Source: Antedon mediterranea
Lineage: Eukaryota; Echinodermata; Crinoidea; Comatulida; Antedonidae
Length of the DNA: 64,000 nucleotides
Assembly: GCF_964355755.1 (NCBI RefSeq)
Contig: NC_092675.1
Location: 10,245,312-10,309,311, forward strand
Direction: 5' to 3'
Part shown: piece after piece, positions 1 through 12,892 of the stretch
How the letters are laid out: each line of letters opens with the position of its first letter
How positions within the stretch are numbered: the first letter of the stretch is position 1
Program-made: the position numbers and the translations under genes
Notes under the pieces: generated by a model
The model's database searches: none
What the model saw: only the letters and a program-made list of their open reading frames with translations
What the model was told of the DNA's origin: nothing

Positions 1-354
1 GATTCGAGAATATTAATATGATCATCTATATTTTCTAATAAAACAAGTGATGAGCACGGTGACGATACGTCACTAACAATCGGCCTGGTGCTAAAACAGT
101 AGTTCAAACACCAACGACTAATTGAATATACATTTGAATTAAGAAAATGTTTAGTGTATTTCGTCTCTACTGTATTACGAATATTATACGATCTCAGTTT
201 CGTGAAAAAACATATAAATACAAGGAATATTTTGACATGAATTTATGCCTATACGGTATAACAAACCGGCCGTTTATGCTCTTAAAGAGGTATTTTTTAT
301 TTTGCTCTCATAGGTAATAGGGTCGACGTAGCCACGGAGCACTATACAATAAAG
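1..354. other. AT-rich sequence without a recognisable feature
   Basis: No coding region, repeat or RNA gene is visible before the inverted-repeat arm begins. Confidence 0.5.
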
Positions 355-1575
355 CTACTTACTCTAGTAGCTAGATCAACTTTCGTATGCACTTTGAGGT
401 CCAGAGAATTTGACTTCAGAAATTGGTTTAGGGTGGTAAAACAATCATTTTTGGCTTGGTTACACATTTTGAAAATGTGGCGAAAGGTCAAAAGGTCAGG
501 GTGAAAGGTCATAAGACCAAACACCAATATGTCCTTAAATCTCAACAACCACTGGTCACAGCGAAGTAATTTTGGTCTCAAATTGATCAGAAGGTATACA
601 TTTATATTCAGTCTAATGGGACATTTTAGTTTAAAATGACCGGAAACGCTATTTCTGACCTTTGACCCACAACCCAGGGCATGTATTTATCTCCGTAACT
701 ACTGGTCGTAGACACTTGAATTTGGTTTTAAATTGTTCGAAATATATATTTTGTTATTTGAAAAACATTTTGAAAAATGTTACAAAAGGTCAAAGGGTCA
801 GGGTCAAGGGTTATATAAACAAATAAATAAAGGTACTTGTATCTCGGCAACCACTGGTCGCAGCAAGTCAATTTTGGTCTCAAAATGTTCAGAAGGCATG
901 CATTTATATTCCGTCTAATGGGGCATTTTAGTAAAAAATTATCAGAAATGCTATTCTGACTTTTGACCCACATACCAGGGCATCTTCATATCTCTGTAAG
1001 TACTGGTCGTAGAAACTTAAATTTGGTATCAAATTGTTCGAAATATACATATTTACATTCATTGTAATAGAAAATGTGGTTAAAAGATGAACAGAAAATA
1101 CTATTACTAATGTTTCAAACAAAAAACATATCTCTACACAACTTATCCTTAGACAGTAATGTTATGCAATATGATACTTTAAATTGTTTCAATTTCAAGT
1201 AGGCCTACTAGTTTTTATTGCTGTCCACGAGAACATTTTGATATAAACGTCAAGCTCAACAGTTCTTTTCAGAATGCTAGAAGTAACTTGCCATGTGTAT
1301 CCGATTAAACGCCCCGGGCATTTATTGTTCAAAAGGGTTTTTAGGGGGAGGGGAGGCATCTTTATTTGGGGTATAATATGGTAACATGTATATTCAAACA
1401 AATACCACCTAGATGTAAAAAATACAGCACAATTAATATAAAAAATGATAACATTATGTCAAAATGCTTGGTAATTGTAGATTATGGTAATTAATGAAAT
1501 GTGTTGTGATACAATTATTTTGTAAATGCATGTGGCGGAGCGTTTATTCCACATGATGATCTATTGGAGGGAATG
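355..1575 (+). repeat. Left arm of a long inverted repeat
   Basis: This arm is nearly identical, in reverse complement, to 2437-3528. The match runs from the outer CTCTAGTAGCTAGATC block through to the inner block around GTGTTGTGATACAATTATT. Inside the arm are two to three degenerate tandem copies of a unit with GGTCAAAGGTCA, CTGGTCGTAG and AATGGGACATTTTAGT. The left arm has about 130 bases that the right arm lacks. The open frames at 342-581 (minus) and 3305-3538 (plus) are the same repeat read from each arm and start on non-ATG codons, so they are not genes. Confidence 0.9.
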
Positions 1576-2436
1576 GAGGCTTTTATTCAAAGCGGGTGTT
1601 AATTCGAATAAATACTCGAGCTCAACAGTTAAGAATGCTAGAAGTAACTTACTATAGTTACCCGAATAAAAGGTCCGGGCATTTAGTTATTTATGGAAGG
1701 CGTTTATTTTGTTTGGGTGTAATAATGGTAACATGTATAATCAAATAAATACACCCCAGATAAAAAAAAAAAAATTAATATAATAAGAATAATAACTGGA
1801 TTAAACCTCATTCTATCCTGTTGCAAGTACAATCATGTAATAAAAGGTATCACAGACAACTATAATAGACCAATTCATTGTCATTATTCCGTAACACTGT
1901 TGCATAATATTTTTGAATGTTACCGACAAAACGTATACATAATATGTATAAGTTTTGTCGGTGTATATTATACACGTCTGTTCCCAGTGTAGATAATAAA
2001 ACAATATATGTTTCTGGAGATTTATTATCAATACCACTAGAAACTTTGACATGTTTTAGGTACTGAATTCATTGACAATAAAAGCATCAGAAGTTATCAT
2101 GATAAAATCATACTACAACACTGTACTACAGTACACAAGGGTGTTTTCAGGAAAGCTGGACATATTGTACAATAGTAATGAAGCTATGTATTGGCATTTA
2201 AAAATATGCAAAAGATTGTCAAATTGTAGTCACAAACAAACAGATGATAGAATGAAGATCCATTATGAGTGCAATTGTGTCAGGATAATGATATTTCATT
2301 GTTTTATATCATTATACTGGCACCTGGAAGAGAAGATCCATTTAATGTTATCTATGACAGTGTCACTTTTATTCTAAAAGACAGAAACATTTCGTTAAAA
2401 AGCATAAAGAAGAATACGAATCTCTCAAATAAACGG
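1576..2436. repeat. Spacer of the long inverted repeat, with a second copy of an AATAAACGCC-type repeat
   Basis: The part at about 1617-1770 is a diverged direct copy of 1250-1440 within the left arm; both have CTCAACAGTT, GAATGCTAGAAGTAACTT and CCGGGCATTTA. The rest is AT-rich. The 101-residue plus-strand frame at 2072-2377 has no recognisable motif and I do not call it a gene. Confidence 0.6.
1922..1962. repeat. 19-bp near-perfect hairpin in the inverted-repeat spacer
   Basis: Arms at 1922-1940 and 1944-1962 pair with one mismatch around a 3-base loop. The outer part is ACCGACAAAAC against GTTTTGTCGGT. Confidence 0.85.
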
Positions 2437-3528
2437 CACCATTCCCTCTTAGAACACCATGTGGAATACGCCCGCCATGCATTTACACAATAATTGTATC
2501 ACAACACATTACATTAACTACCATAATCTACAATTTACCAAGCATTTTTTTCACTTTTTGATATTAATTGTGCTGTATTTTTTTTTACATCTAGGTGGTA
2601 TTTATTTGATTATACATATTACCATATTATACCACAAATAAAGATGCCTCCCCTGCCCTTTGAACAATAAATGCCCGGGGAGTTTAATCGGATACACATG
2701 GCTAGTTACTTCTAGCATTCTGAAAAGAACTGTTGAGCTTGACGTTTCTATCAAAATGTTCTTGGGGACAGCAATAACTAGTACTTGAAATTGAAACAAT
2801 TTAAAGTATCAGTTATTGCATAACATTACTGTCTAAAGATAAGTTATGTAGAGATATGTTTTTTGTTTGAAACATTAGTAATAGTATTTCTGTTCATCTT
2901 TTAACCACATTTTCTATTACAATGAATGTAAATATGTATATTTCGAACAATTTGATACCAAATTTAAGTTTCTACGACCAGTACTTACAGAGATATGAAG
3001 ATGCCATGATATGTGGGTCAAAGGTCAGAAATGGCATTTCTGATAATTTTTGACTAAAATGTCCCATTAGATTGAATATGAAAGCATGCCTTCTGAACAA
3101 TTTTGTTGTAAAAATGTGCTACAAATAATAAATATTTATTTCAAACAATTTAAGACCAAAATTAAGTGTCTACGATCAGTACGGTAGTTATGGAGATACA
3201 TACATGCCCTCTGTAGTGGGTCAAAGGTCAGACATGGCATTTCCGGTCATTTTTGACTAAAATGTCCCATTAGACTGAATATAAATGTATACCTTCTGAT
3301 CAATTTGAGACCAAAATTACTTCGCTGTGACCAATGGTTGTTGAGATTTAAGGACATATTGGTGTTTGGTCTTATGACCTTTCACCCTGACCTTTTGACC
3401 TTTCGCCACATTTTCAAAATGTGTAACCAAGCCAAAAATGATTGTTTGACCACCCTAAACCAATTTCTGAAGTCAAATTCTCTGGACCTCAAAGTGCATA
3501 CGAAAGTTGATCTAGCTACTAGAGTAAC
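2437..3528 (-). repeat. Right arm of the long inverted repeat
   Basis: Reverse complement of the left arm, with few substitutions and a roughly 130-base deletion in the middle. The two arms could fold into a hairpin of about 1.1 kb around a spacer of about 0.86 kb. Confidence 0.9.
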
Positions 3529-3897
3529 TATAAAATAACACATTTCAAATTAGGCATAGAAAAAAAACCAGAGAGAAATATTTATCAGTTCCGTAAAGGA
3601 AACAAGTAGATTCTGAAAATGGTTTATTACAACGATACTGTCAATGTTACGTGGTTCTTGTTCAAGGGTTATGACATTTAAGGGACTGTGTTGTAACCTA
3701 TAACCATGCGCCTTTTGTGAGGACATTTTTTTTCCAACTTCTTATGTGAAATGGTTAGAGAGTGTAACATAGTTTGTAAGTTTTTTTATTAAATTGAATC
3801 TTACACTCATACACGCTTCTGGATCTTCTCCAGCTGGTTTACCTGTTCCTGCGTAAGACATGTAAACACAAAGGGGATACATATATTTCTGACACAT
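3529..3897. other. No recognisable feature
   Basis: AT-rich sequence between the inverted repeat and the LINE tail; nothing coding or repetitive is seen. Confidence 0.5.
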
Positions 3898-4600
3898 CAT
3901 CATTTAGGTATATTTATTCATAAAAAGACATCAAAATACAACGGCAGCCAAAAGGCTGAAAAGTAGTATTTTACAAAATTTGATAAAAATATATAAATAC
4001 ATTATGTATAAAAGGTAAAACTAGTTTTAAAAAATTACCACATTAAAATTGGTCAACCTGTAAGTTAAAATAGTGCCAGCCTATTCAATATTCATCATTA
4101 ATGAGTCGGACTAAAAAAGGGACTTAACTAACTGGTGAAGATCTAAATCTTTCTGTACGACCAAACGGGATTTCGAGTAGAGGCTTACTCGCAGACCTCA
4201 GGGTTCTGCTAATGTCACGAACAGGGGGAAGAATGCTTCTAAATGTATCAGACTTTATTATTCCTTTACCAAATTTCAGTAAGAGTTGGACTCTTCTGTT
4301 AACCAGCGATGGAAGGTCTGACAATTTAAGAGCAGACTCGTAGGATACATAGTTCATGCCATAAATGATTCGTAGAGCTCTTTTTTTAACTCTTTCTATT
4401 GACTTAGTTTGGTCTTTCGTAATTGAACTGTGCCACACAGGGCATGCATATTCAACTAAAGGACGTATATAGCAAGTATATACTTGTAGTAAATCTTTAG
4501 AAGGCGCCTTGGCTTTCTTAAGTATAATCAAAGTGTACAAACGTCGACATGCTTTAGCAACGATATCATGAATATGCATCATGACCAAGTCTCCTTAATA
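3898..4600 (-). mobile_element. 5'-truncated non-LTR retrotransposon (LINE) 3' end
   Basis: The minus strand holds the last 150 or so codons of a LINE reverse-transcriptase protein, then an AT-rich 3' untranslated part that ends near a GAATAAATATACC motif at about 3905. In-frame sequence stops at a TAA at about 4600, so the 5' part is missing or broken. I saw no target-site duplication. It looks like a dead-on-arrival insertion. Confidence 0.75.
4124..4588 (-). pseudogene. C-terminal fragment of a LINE reverse transcriptase
   Basis: About 154 residues match the C-terminal region of Jockey/CR1-type LINE proteins. The order of motifs is ACRRLYTLIILKKA, DLLQVYTCYIRPLVEYACPV, then RVKKRALRII and LPSLVNRRVQLLLKF. 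The family signature RP-LEYACPVWHSS is clear. The catalytic FxDD core lies upstream and is absent. The frame opens on TTG, not ATG, so no intact protein is implied. The exact clade is uncertain. Confidence 0.8.
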
Positions 4601-7600
4601 GATAGAAGCAAATGTAGGCCTAAATGTAATGAAGTCTACTTTAATGCTGGACTTCTAGACCGTTGCAGGCAGAGGAGATATGGTAGGCTAAGTATTTTCT
4701 GTAGATTTTTCGTGATATTTAAAGCTAATTAAAAACAAAAATAGATGAATGTATTTTTAATCTATGGCAGGCCGACGATCAGAGCTCCTGCTTTCGGGAA
4801 TATTACGGTACGTTGCACCCTTCTGAGATTTAATACGAGCTTACAGCTTCCGGATAGTTTTAATTGTTTGTGGTTGCTTGCTTCTGTTCATCATGGACAT
4901 TCACGCTGCGTACGTTATATTTGAAATGTCATTAAAAATGTCAAACACGTTATCATGGAAAATGCTACTGAGATCATCACTGTTATATCATTTATAACAT
5001 CAACGTTACCCATCACTTGCTAGCAGACGCCCCCACTCAACCCCACAACATGATCAGCAGCCGAGGGCCCACTGAAATTACTAAACCACTTTTACTTTTA
5101 AAAAATAATTAGCGTTGATATCCCACCGTATTGTTCATCTTTTTTTTTTAAATTATAATAAATCAGAGACGATTTTGATTTATATATAATTCTGATAGAA
5201 CGACGGAAACGATGATGACGATTCTTATTTCGTTTATATAAATACAAATTCTTTTTGATACATGCACTGTCGCTGTTTACGTCTTATAATCACGTACTAA
5301 TAATACAAATCCCCATTATAAATAGTAATTATTACTTCGTCTGAAATTGTTTCAAAACCAATTAAAATTAATAACGGAAATATGGTTGGAAACAAGGCAA
5401 TGATACAACATTTTGGAATATCCATACATTGATAAACAAACTTAATTAATGAATAAATTAATTAGATAAATTGTATTACTGGTGGAATTTAAGCTGAGCT
5501 TGTTTACTGGTGCTATATCGTCTACGAATTTGTTTTATGGCAAGTTGTAAACATACATGGCATGAATAATTACATATTAGGCCTATCACAAAACCTAGAA
5601 ATTATACATCTTAGGTTACCCTGCTTAGGATGTACCGTACCCATGCCGCCTGATTCTCTGTTAGTACTGTATCTCCACTTGTCGCATTGTCCAGTATCAT
5701 AGGAGGCAAATTCTGTACAGTGTCATGTGTCTATGTATGATCACATGGCTGACGCGTCATCGCAGACCATTACCCATAACGTAACCCTCATTATACAGAG
5801 GTAGCATATACATTATGTGATACTGTATAAATAATGCCTATGATAATTATAGACACAATATCTGCTACACTGTATGTTATTATATTGAAGACTTAAACAA
5901 GATTTAAAAATGCACAGGCAATCACCAGAGAGTGCATTAAATGTCATCTGTCTAATTACAGCAGGAGACGAACAAAACAGAGTGTGTTTCAAAATAAAAC
6001 TCGTTCATTTCACAAACGATCTATATACAATCGATATTAAAAATACTAGAAATACACACAAATGGGACACGTAATTAATTGTGAATTAATGTAAAGTAAT
6101 CACACTACTAGTCTAAAGGCTATAAATTACATTGCTGAATAGTCATAGTAACATCGTGTTGCTAGCTTGCTATATATAGATCATTATTACATTAGATCAT
6201 CTATTAGAAGTTATGCATCTATTTGTAGGATATTAATTGTAGGCCCTAAACTAAAGCAAGTCATGTTTTTTAGATTAAATATTTGAAAAGAAAACGTATT
6301 AATCGTCAACGGGATAACAAAATGTCCGATATGACTACAAACAACAGCACAGCGAGTAGTCAACCAAATTATGTATTAACATTACAGTATATGATATTCA
6401 ATAATGATGATTAGGCCTACTGAATGATTATATGTATAATACTAAAATGCCTATCATCACTAGATAACAAATCAAAATTTAAAGAATTAATTTTACTCAA
6501 ATAACGTACTTAGCGAGTATTAACCCAATTATTTGGAATAAAACTAACGACTAATCAACCACTTTGCGTCATCAGGATCAGGGTTAATTACAAAGATAAC
6601 AAATTATTTAATAATCTTTCACTAAAACAATAGTGCATTGAAGACAAGATTAATATAATCACGTTACAGAAAACCAAAGACTAATTTAAAGATGCTGGGT
6701 TACTAAACAACGCCATAAATCAGACGTGAGAATTCTATAGATGAAACCATTATCTGTAAATTAGACATTAAGGATATACTTCAGCCGTTTTGTCACATTG
6801 ATGAATCAAAGTGTAGCCTATGGGTCCCGCTTGTATTCTAGTACACGCACATTATCATTCAGTAACTTTCTGAACATTGAATAATGTTAAATCACCAATT
6901 ACAGAATTTGATAAATTTCTTTCTGAAGCTTGGTTGTCACATGGACGACGTCACGTTGGCGTATAGGCGCAACGCATTTTAGTCGACTTTATTGGTAATG
7001 TCAATTGCGATGCGCTTACGTCCTCTAGCGTTTCGTCCAATGGGCAGCAACATTTAACACTGTAAGGTATATTGGCACTGTTCATGAAAGACAGAAACCA
7101 ATAGCAATCTTAATAATAAAACCTCTATGAGAAGGAAACTAAATTTGAAATATTGAAAGAAACCATGTAAACAATTGCTACAATTTATAATACATTATAA
7201 TGTATGCGTTTAGTCAGACTCTCGGCACACGCATGCAATTATACAATTCGACAATATAGGAGCCGGCTCATTCGATTCATACAATAACATTACGAGAACG
7301 TAATTTTGATAAGGTAACTTGATATTTAGAAAATCGTCATCGAAATCGAAATAATCTAATTCAAGATTTCATTTCATTACACATTTTAATTAAACCGGAA
7401 GGAAGGCATCGGATGTTGACGACGGACACAAACCTCGAGAAAACTAGTGGGCTTATTCACTCCCACGTCGTGCATTTCACATCGTTTGTTAGTATCAAAG
7501 TCCTCCTACGGAACCTAACAATTTATATTTTGGAGTATTCGAGGACGTAAGCGCAACGCAAGGGATTTGGCAAATCACCAGCGATGGATTCTTCAAATTG

Positions 7601-8062
7601 CGCTCATGCTGCATTGGTCAACTGGATCAGTCTCTTGAATCAATCTAAACCAATTTTTCTTGTGTCCAGTTTAACATTTTTTAATCAATCGGTGATCAAT
7701 CAAGTTACATCCAATGATTAAATAATGAATATTCACAATTCAATCAGTAGTTATCAATCTATTAACAAATACGCAGCAAAAGAATAAATATGCATACATA
7801 AATCTTTTACATGATTCATCACTTTCGTTCGCCGTATAAATTATAAAAAAAGAGGCTATAATAGCTGTGAGCACTAAGTTTCAATGCATAAATATTGTAT
7901 ATGACATAATATGACAAATATGCCTAAAATAAAGTTCGTGAAAGCAAAGCAGAGTGGCTGATTGATACAAAAATGATGATTGATCGAGGGACTGCCTAAT
8001 GACATTGACTGACCAGCAAGATACCACAATATTATAATAATTATTATTTTTTCAACTACTGG
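4601..8062. other. Intergenic AT-rich stretch, no gene recognised
   Basis: About 3.5 kb without a convincing open frame on either strand. The part around 6950-7050 is richer in CpG and holds ATTGG and CCAAT motifs, so a promoter is possible, but no gene beside it can be supported. Confidence 0.4.
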
Positions 8063-8876
8063 CTAACCATTGATAACAGACCGTGACTGACTAATAATAG
8101 GATGACTTACCAGATCAAACTGATTGGCCCCATAATAACTGACCTGATTGCTAGAGATGGCAGGCTGATCAGTTGAAACGATAACGGACTGATTGACACG
8201 AAACAGACTGACTAAACCCGATAACAGACTGATTGACAGGATATCAGACTGACTATACCAGATAGCAGACTGCTTGACACGATAACAGACTAATTGACAC
8301 GATAACAGACTGATTGACACGATAACAAACTGACTAAACCAGAAAGCAGACTGATTGACACGATGATAACAGACTGATTGATACGATAATGGAATGATTG
8401 ACACGGAAACAGATTGACCAAACCCGATATCAGACTGATTGATATGAAAACAGACTGATTGATACCATAACGGAATGATTGACACGAAAACAGACTGATT
8501 GACACGAAAACAGACTGGCTAAACCAGATAGCAGACTGATTGACACGATAACGGACTGATTGACTCGATAACAGAATAACTAAACCAGATAGCAGACTGA
8601 TTGACACGATAACAGACTGATTGATACGATAACGGAACGATTGACACGGAAACAGACTGATTGACACGAAAACAGACTGGCTAAACCAGATAGCAGACTG
8701 ATTGACACGATAACCGACTGATTGACACGATAACGGACTGATTGACACGATGACAGAATGACTAAACCAGATAGCAGACTGATTTACACGATAACGGACT
8801 GATTGATACGATAACGGAATGATTGACACGAAAACAGACTGACTAAACCAGATAGCAGACGGACTCACATGAGAAG
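8063..8876. repeat. 21-bp minisatellite (CAGACTGATTGACACGATAA type)
   Basis: About 35-38 tandem copies of a 21-base unit with variant types (GACACGATAAC, GACACGAAAAC, CTAAACCAGATAG), arranged in a loose higher-order pattern. Because 21 is a multiple of three, two minus-strand frames stay open (8063-8485, 8290-8868) and read as seven-residue repeats such as QSVCYRV and NQSAIWF. They have no other coding sign, and I treat them as by-products of the repeat. Confidence 0.9.
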
Positions 8877-8997
8877 AGTATCCAAATAAAAGATTGACTG
8901 ACCATATAATTAAGAGACTGGCCTTACTTATAGATAATTACAGATCTGGTGATCTGATAGCAGACTGATTGATGCGAAGGAATTAATGATTCACAGA

Positions 8998-9290
8998 CCT
9001 AAATCGAGTGGTCACGCGGTTAAAACAGGGCGCCGCACATCATAGCTATAAAGTCAGGTTCAAATCACTCCTCGATCATTGTTCTGTCGTGGTAGAACAA
9101 GTCTTCACGGTCGGTGTACATATCTGGCTCGTGTGGGGTAAAGAACCCAGTTCTTAATTTTGGAAGAGAGTTAGGGCCTACACCATTGTGAGTCCATTTA
9201 GCTCCTGTTGGACAAAGACTGGGCGCAGCACTTAACACGAAGGCCAGTTAGGCTGAGCTGCAAGTCATATGTTATTCCCCGACATGTATT
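8998..9290 (+). mobile_element. tRNA-derived SINE
   Basis: The first part looks like a tRNA gene: an A-box-like GTGGTCACGCGG at 9008-9019 and a B-box GGTTCAAATCA at 9058-9067, about 40 bases apart. It does not end in a cloverleaf but continues for about 200 bases of unrelated body, including GTTGGACAAAGACTGGGCGC. That is the layout of a tRNA-headed SINE transcribed by RNA polymerase III. The exact ends and the target duplication are not clear. Confidence 0.7.
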
Positions 9291-12200
9291 TTTACCTCAT
9301 GCAAATATCATGCTACGAAGGTATGTTTTTTGTTTTTGTTATCAAAATATACGACTACAGATAGATGAAATATAATTTAAATTGATAATTTAGAATTTAA
9401 AGGAAACATCATGACTGATTTGGCTATTATTAGAAGAAAAAAAAATATAATGATGTAAATACTCAACCCCGCACAATCAGCAAATTACAATTATAGAACA
9501 GTGGAAAATAATGTCTAATCATAATAGGGAATTAGGAAACAAAATGTTTACAATTTCATGGACACCCACACACGAAATAAAAACGTAGCGTACTTCTAAG
9601 ACTAAGAGCCTGGATTGAACGATTCGTGTGTCCACATTAAGAAAAAACATTTAGGGAAAAACATTTCTATTGATCATACATTCCAACATTCGACATTATC
9701 GATCTATAGTTTCCCCTATGTTTCATAATTTTTTGGATGTTATTTGTGTTACACGAGCTTGTTGAAAATAAGCACTTTCTTATCAGTGATAGCTCAAATT
9801 ACACAGTAAAATCTCTATTCTTTTGTACATACATTTTGTAAATAGAGACTCGAGGAATTTTAAAAAGCTATAAAAAAAACAGTGTGGTAAAAAATGTTAT
9901 CAGATGACTAAATATAGGTAATATAACTGGAATATTACATTTCTGGTATTTTTGTTCAACTTCAGATTTTTATTTTCATAAGTATAGCAAAAATTATCCA
10001 CCGTATATCCACCATCTTTTTTCACCTTCTGGGGAGTCACCAGACATGTTATTACACTAGGTTAACTACCTAACTACTGAAAAAAGGTCTTCCTGTTTTT
10101 TATGGCAGCATTTTGCCCAATTTTGTATTTTACCATATTAAGGAAAATTCATGTTTTTTTGTCTTGATTTCTGTTACAAATATTTAATTTATGTACAATT
10201 AACCAGATATTATATTTAAAATTCATGCCTGTACCTGAGCTTTAAGATTCGGAAAGAAAACAATTAAAGCAGTGAAAGAAAATCCTTGCATAAGTGGAAG
10301 AAGACTAGGAATTAAAGCCTATACCAAATGATACCTTGTGCCGCGAAAATAGGACCTATAACAAATAACATTTTCCTATAGGTCCTAATTTTGACCAATC
10401 CTGCACAGTGACCTGTTCGGTTAATCCAAAAACTAATTTTAATTAGTAATAACAGGGGAAATGATATGGCAAGAAAGTTTGAAGGAAATTTCCTTCCCAC
10501 CACCAACGCGTTAAAATCGAGTTACTCTTGACCTATGCGAGATAAACAACTCTGGATATAATCCTGTATACTTATCGTCTTCAGTTGACCTTATCAACAC
10601 AAATTAGGAATTAAATACCGATCGATAGCGTTGAAAACAACAACAATCATCTTATCTATTATTGTACATCTTTACATAATATACAACACAAATAACATAC
10701 AGCAAGATCTAACGGTCAAAGACAGCTTCACATTGCATTATTTAAATTATTACGTAGAACAAAATAAAGTGAGCTTGCTCTGTTCTTGTGCATCTTTCGA
10801 TTAAATTATTTTATTTCGTCAAGCACTCTGGATCGAAATTTGTCTTGCTTGCCACATATAAAAAACATAATAAAATATGATAGAATGTGTAAAAACACAA
10901 AAAGGTTAACATACAAATACCAGGAAAGAGTTAAATTAAAACATGGCAAGTAAAAAAAAAAGTGTCTACAAAAGTTGCATCAAAAAACCTCGTAACATAT
11001 TGGAGGAAAGGATTATGTAGGCCTAATCAATTTGTCAAATCGTTATTGTGAAAGCAAATATAGTTCGGGAGTTGACAGGACTATAGTAACGCATACCGGT
11101 ACTGTTACATTCCTTTACAGGATAACTTAAACAGTTTAAACTGGTTTTCATCATTCATCATCATTATTATTATTTGGTAAAGGCGTCTATTAATTCACTT
11201 TCAATCTATAAGTATAGCAAGGAGAAAACAGGCATTTAATATTAGCTAAAAAATAATCATCCTACTATAGATACAAGTGCACGCTTTCTAACAAGAAGAC
11301 ACATCATAATGCCATTCATATCTGTTTAGTATTTTCAATTAAATAATTTCTCTGATGGAAGTCTATAAATTAAAACCAGAGTTTATAGAGAGCGGTCTAA
11401 AAATATCAAATCTTCCTTTTAAAAACAAAAAAAAGTTGTCTTTTTCAAAGAAGGTTATTGATAATATGTCAACTATAAATAAAATTAAACTGAAGCCCCT
11501 GGCATAATAGTCAATACACGTGCATAATTATTTTTGGTTGTGTGTATTAGGCCTATTGTGTACACACTTGTAGACACTGCATCATAACTCATCAATGTCG
11601 TCAGATAAGCTGAAGGTTTCTTGTTATTCTCAATTAAAAATAGTAAGCTAAAAGCATAATAACAACAACGTTAAATGTATCATTCATTAAAACGTGTCCA
11701 GACTAAAAAGTTAAAGGTACACAAGAAATTAATTGTAATAGTTTTATTACGCTGTTTTTAATTTGGTTCGTTTCTGAGAAGCTACGTAATTTTATTATTA
11801 ACGTTTTCAAGATGAACGTCAGGAACAGTGTTGACGCTTGTTTGTGCACAGAAGAGAAGCCCGTTTATACTCGCACAATAAACGGCGACGATATACAATA
11901 ACACACACTCAATAACATCGTTGTATCGTAACGATTTTATGGTTTTTACTGATCATGACGTCATTTGATTGGATTTTGTTAATATTATTTTTCACCGAGA
12001 CAGTATGAATGAATATTCTTCTATAGTTGAGATAAAAACTTTTCTAATTTCTTTTGTTTTCAGTAGAAAATGTATTTATCTATTTATCGAAGACATTCGT
12101 GGGTATTCGTCAGTATAAACGAGCCTACATAGTCTTCGCTCATCCATCATATAAAACAACATTATTAAATGTGTTTTGAAAACACTTATGATATTATGAT

Positions 12201-12633
12201 TAAGGCGACAAAAGGAGAGTTAAGCGTTAATTAATGCTCAAACATAGGATTTGGTGGGTATTGGTTGTGTACTGCAAGTCTTGAAATATGTTTACATAAG
12301 GTCTATTTTATTAGGAAGAAATAAAGACCTTTGTACTAATATAACGAATATAGGTTTATGTTAACATGTAAATAGAACAGAAATAAATGATGTTATGATG
12401 CAAACACATGGTTAAGAATGAGATAAATGTATATGACTTTATGCATTCAATGTCTCATAAATAATTATTACATAGTTTCTATAAATTGTCTACCCTTTTT
12501 ATTTTGTGTTTTTTTAAACCTCATTTATAATCTTAACCTTTAATATCATACATTATGACTTTGAAAACGAAGAAGCGTCGAATGGTCCGGTTATTGGATA
12601 TGAGATGAATGACATTCTTCGATATTCTATTGT
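9291..12633. other. Intergenic AT-rich stretch, no gene recognised
   Basis: No supported coding region. There is a short ATC/ATT microsatellite near 11150-11180. The 64-residue minus frame at 10312-10506 has no recognisable motif. Confidence 0.45.
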
Positions 12634-12892
12634 AGATGATGATGAATGATGATGATAATGATGATGATGAATATGATAATGAATGATGATGATGATAATG
12701 ACGATGATGAATGATGATAATGATGATGAAAATAATTGATAATGAATGATGATAATAATGATGATCATAATGAAAATGATGATGATAATGAAGGATGATG
12801 ATGATGACGATTATGACGATAATGATAATGATGATGATAATAATGATGATAATGAATGATGATGGTAATGATAAGGATGACAATGATAATTA
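12634..12892. repeat. GAT/AAT-rich microsatellite
   Basis: Imperfect tandem GATGAT, AATGAT and GATAAT units over about 260 bases. Two minus-strand frames across it read almost only His, Ile, Tyr and Ser and are not genes. Confidence 0.9.

Noticed and set aside
342-581. 79-residue minus-strand protein repeated at 3305-3538
   Set aside because: Both are the same repeat in the two arms of the inverted repeat and start on non-ATG codons.
8063-8868. Minisatellite arrays (here and at 41640-43012) as CRISPR arrays
   Set aside because: The units are contiguous, with no unique spacers, and the setting is a eukaryotic genome with introns.
9001-9080. A tRNA gene
   Set aside because: A and B boxes are present, but no cloverleaf with a clean acceptor stem follows; the SINE body continues instead.
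12533-12883. His/Ile-rich minus-strand protein
   Set aside because: It is the GAT/AAT microsatellite read in frame.
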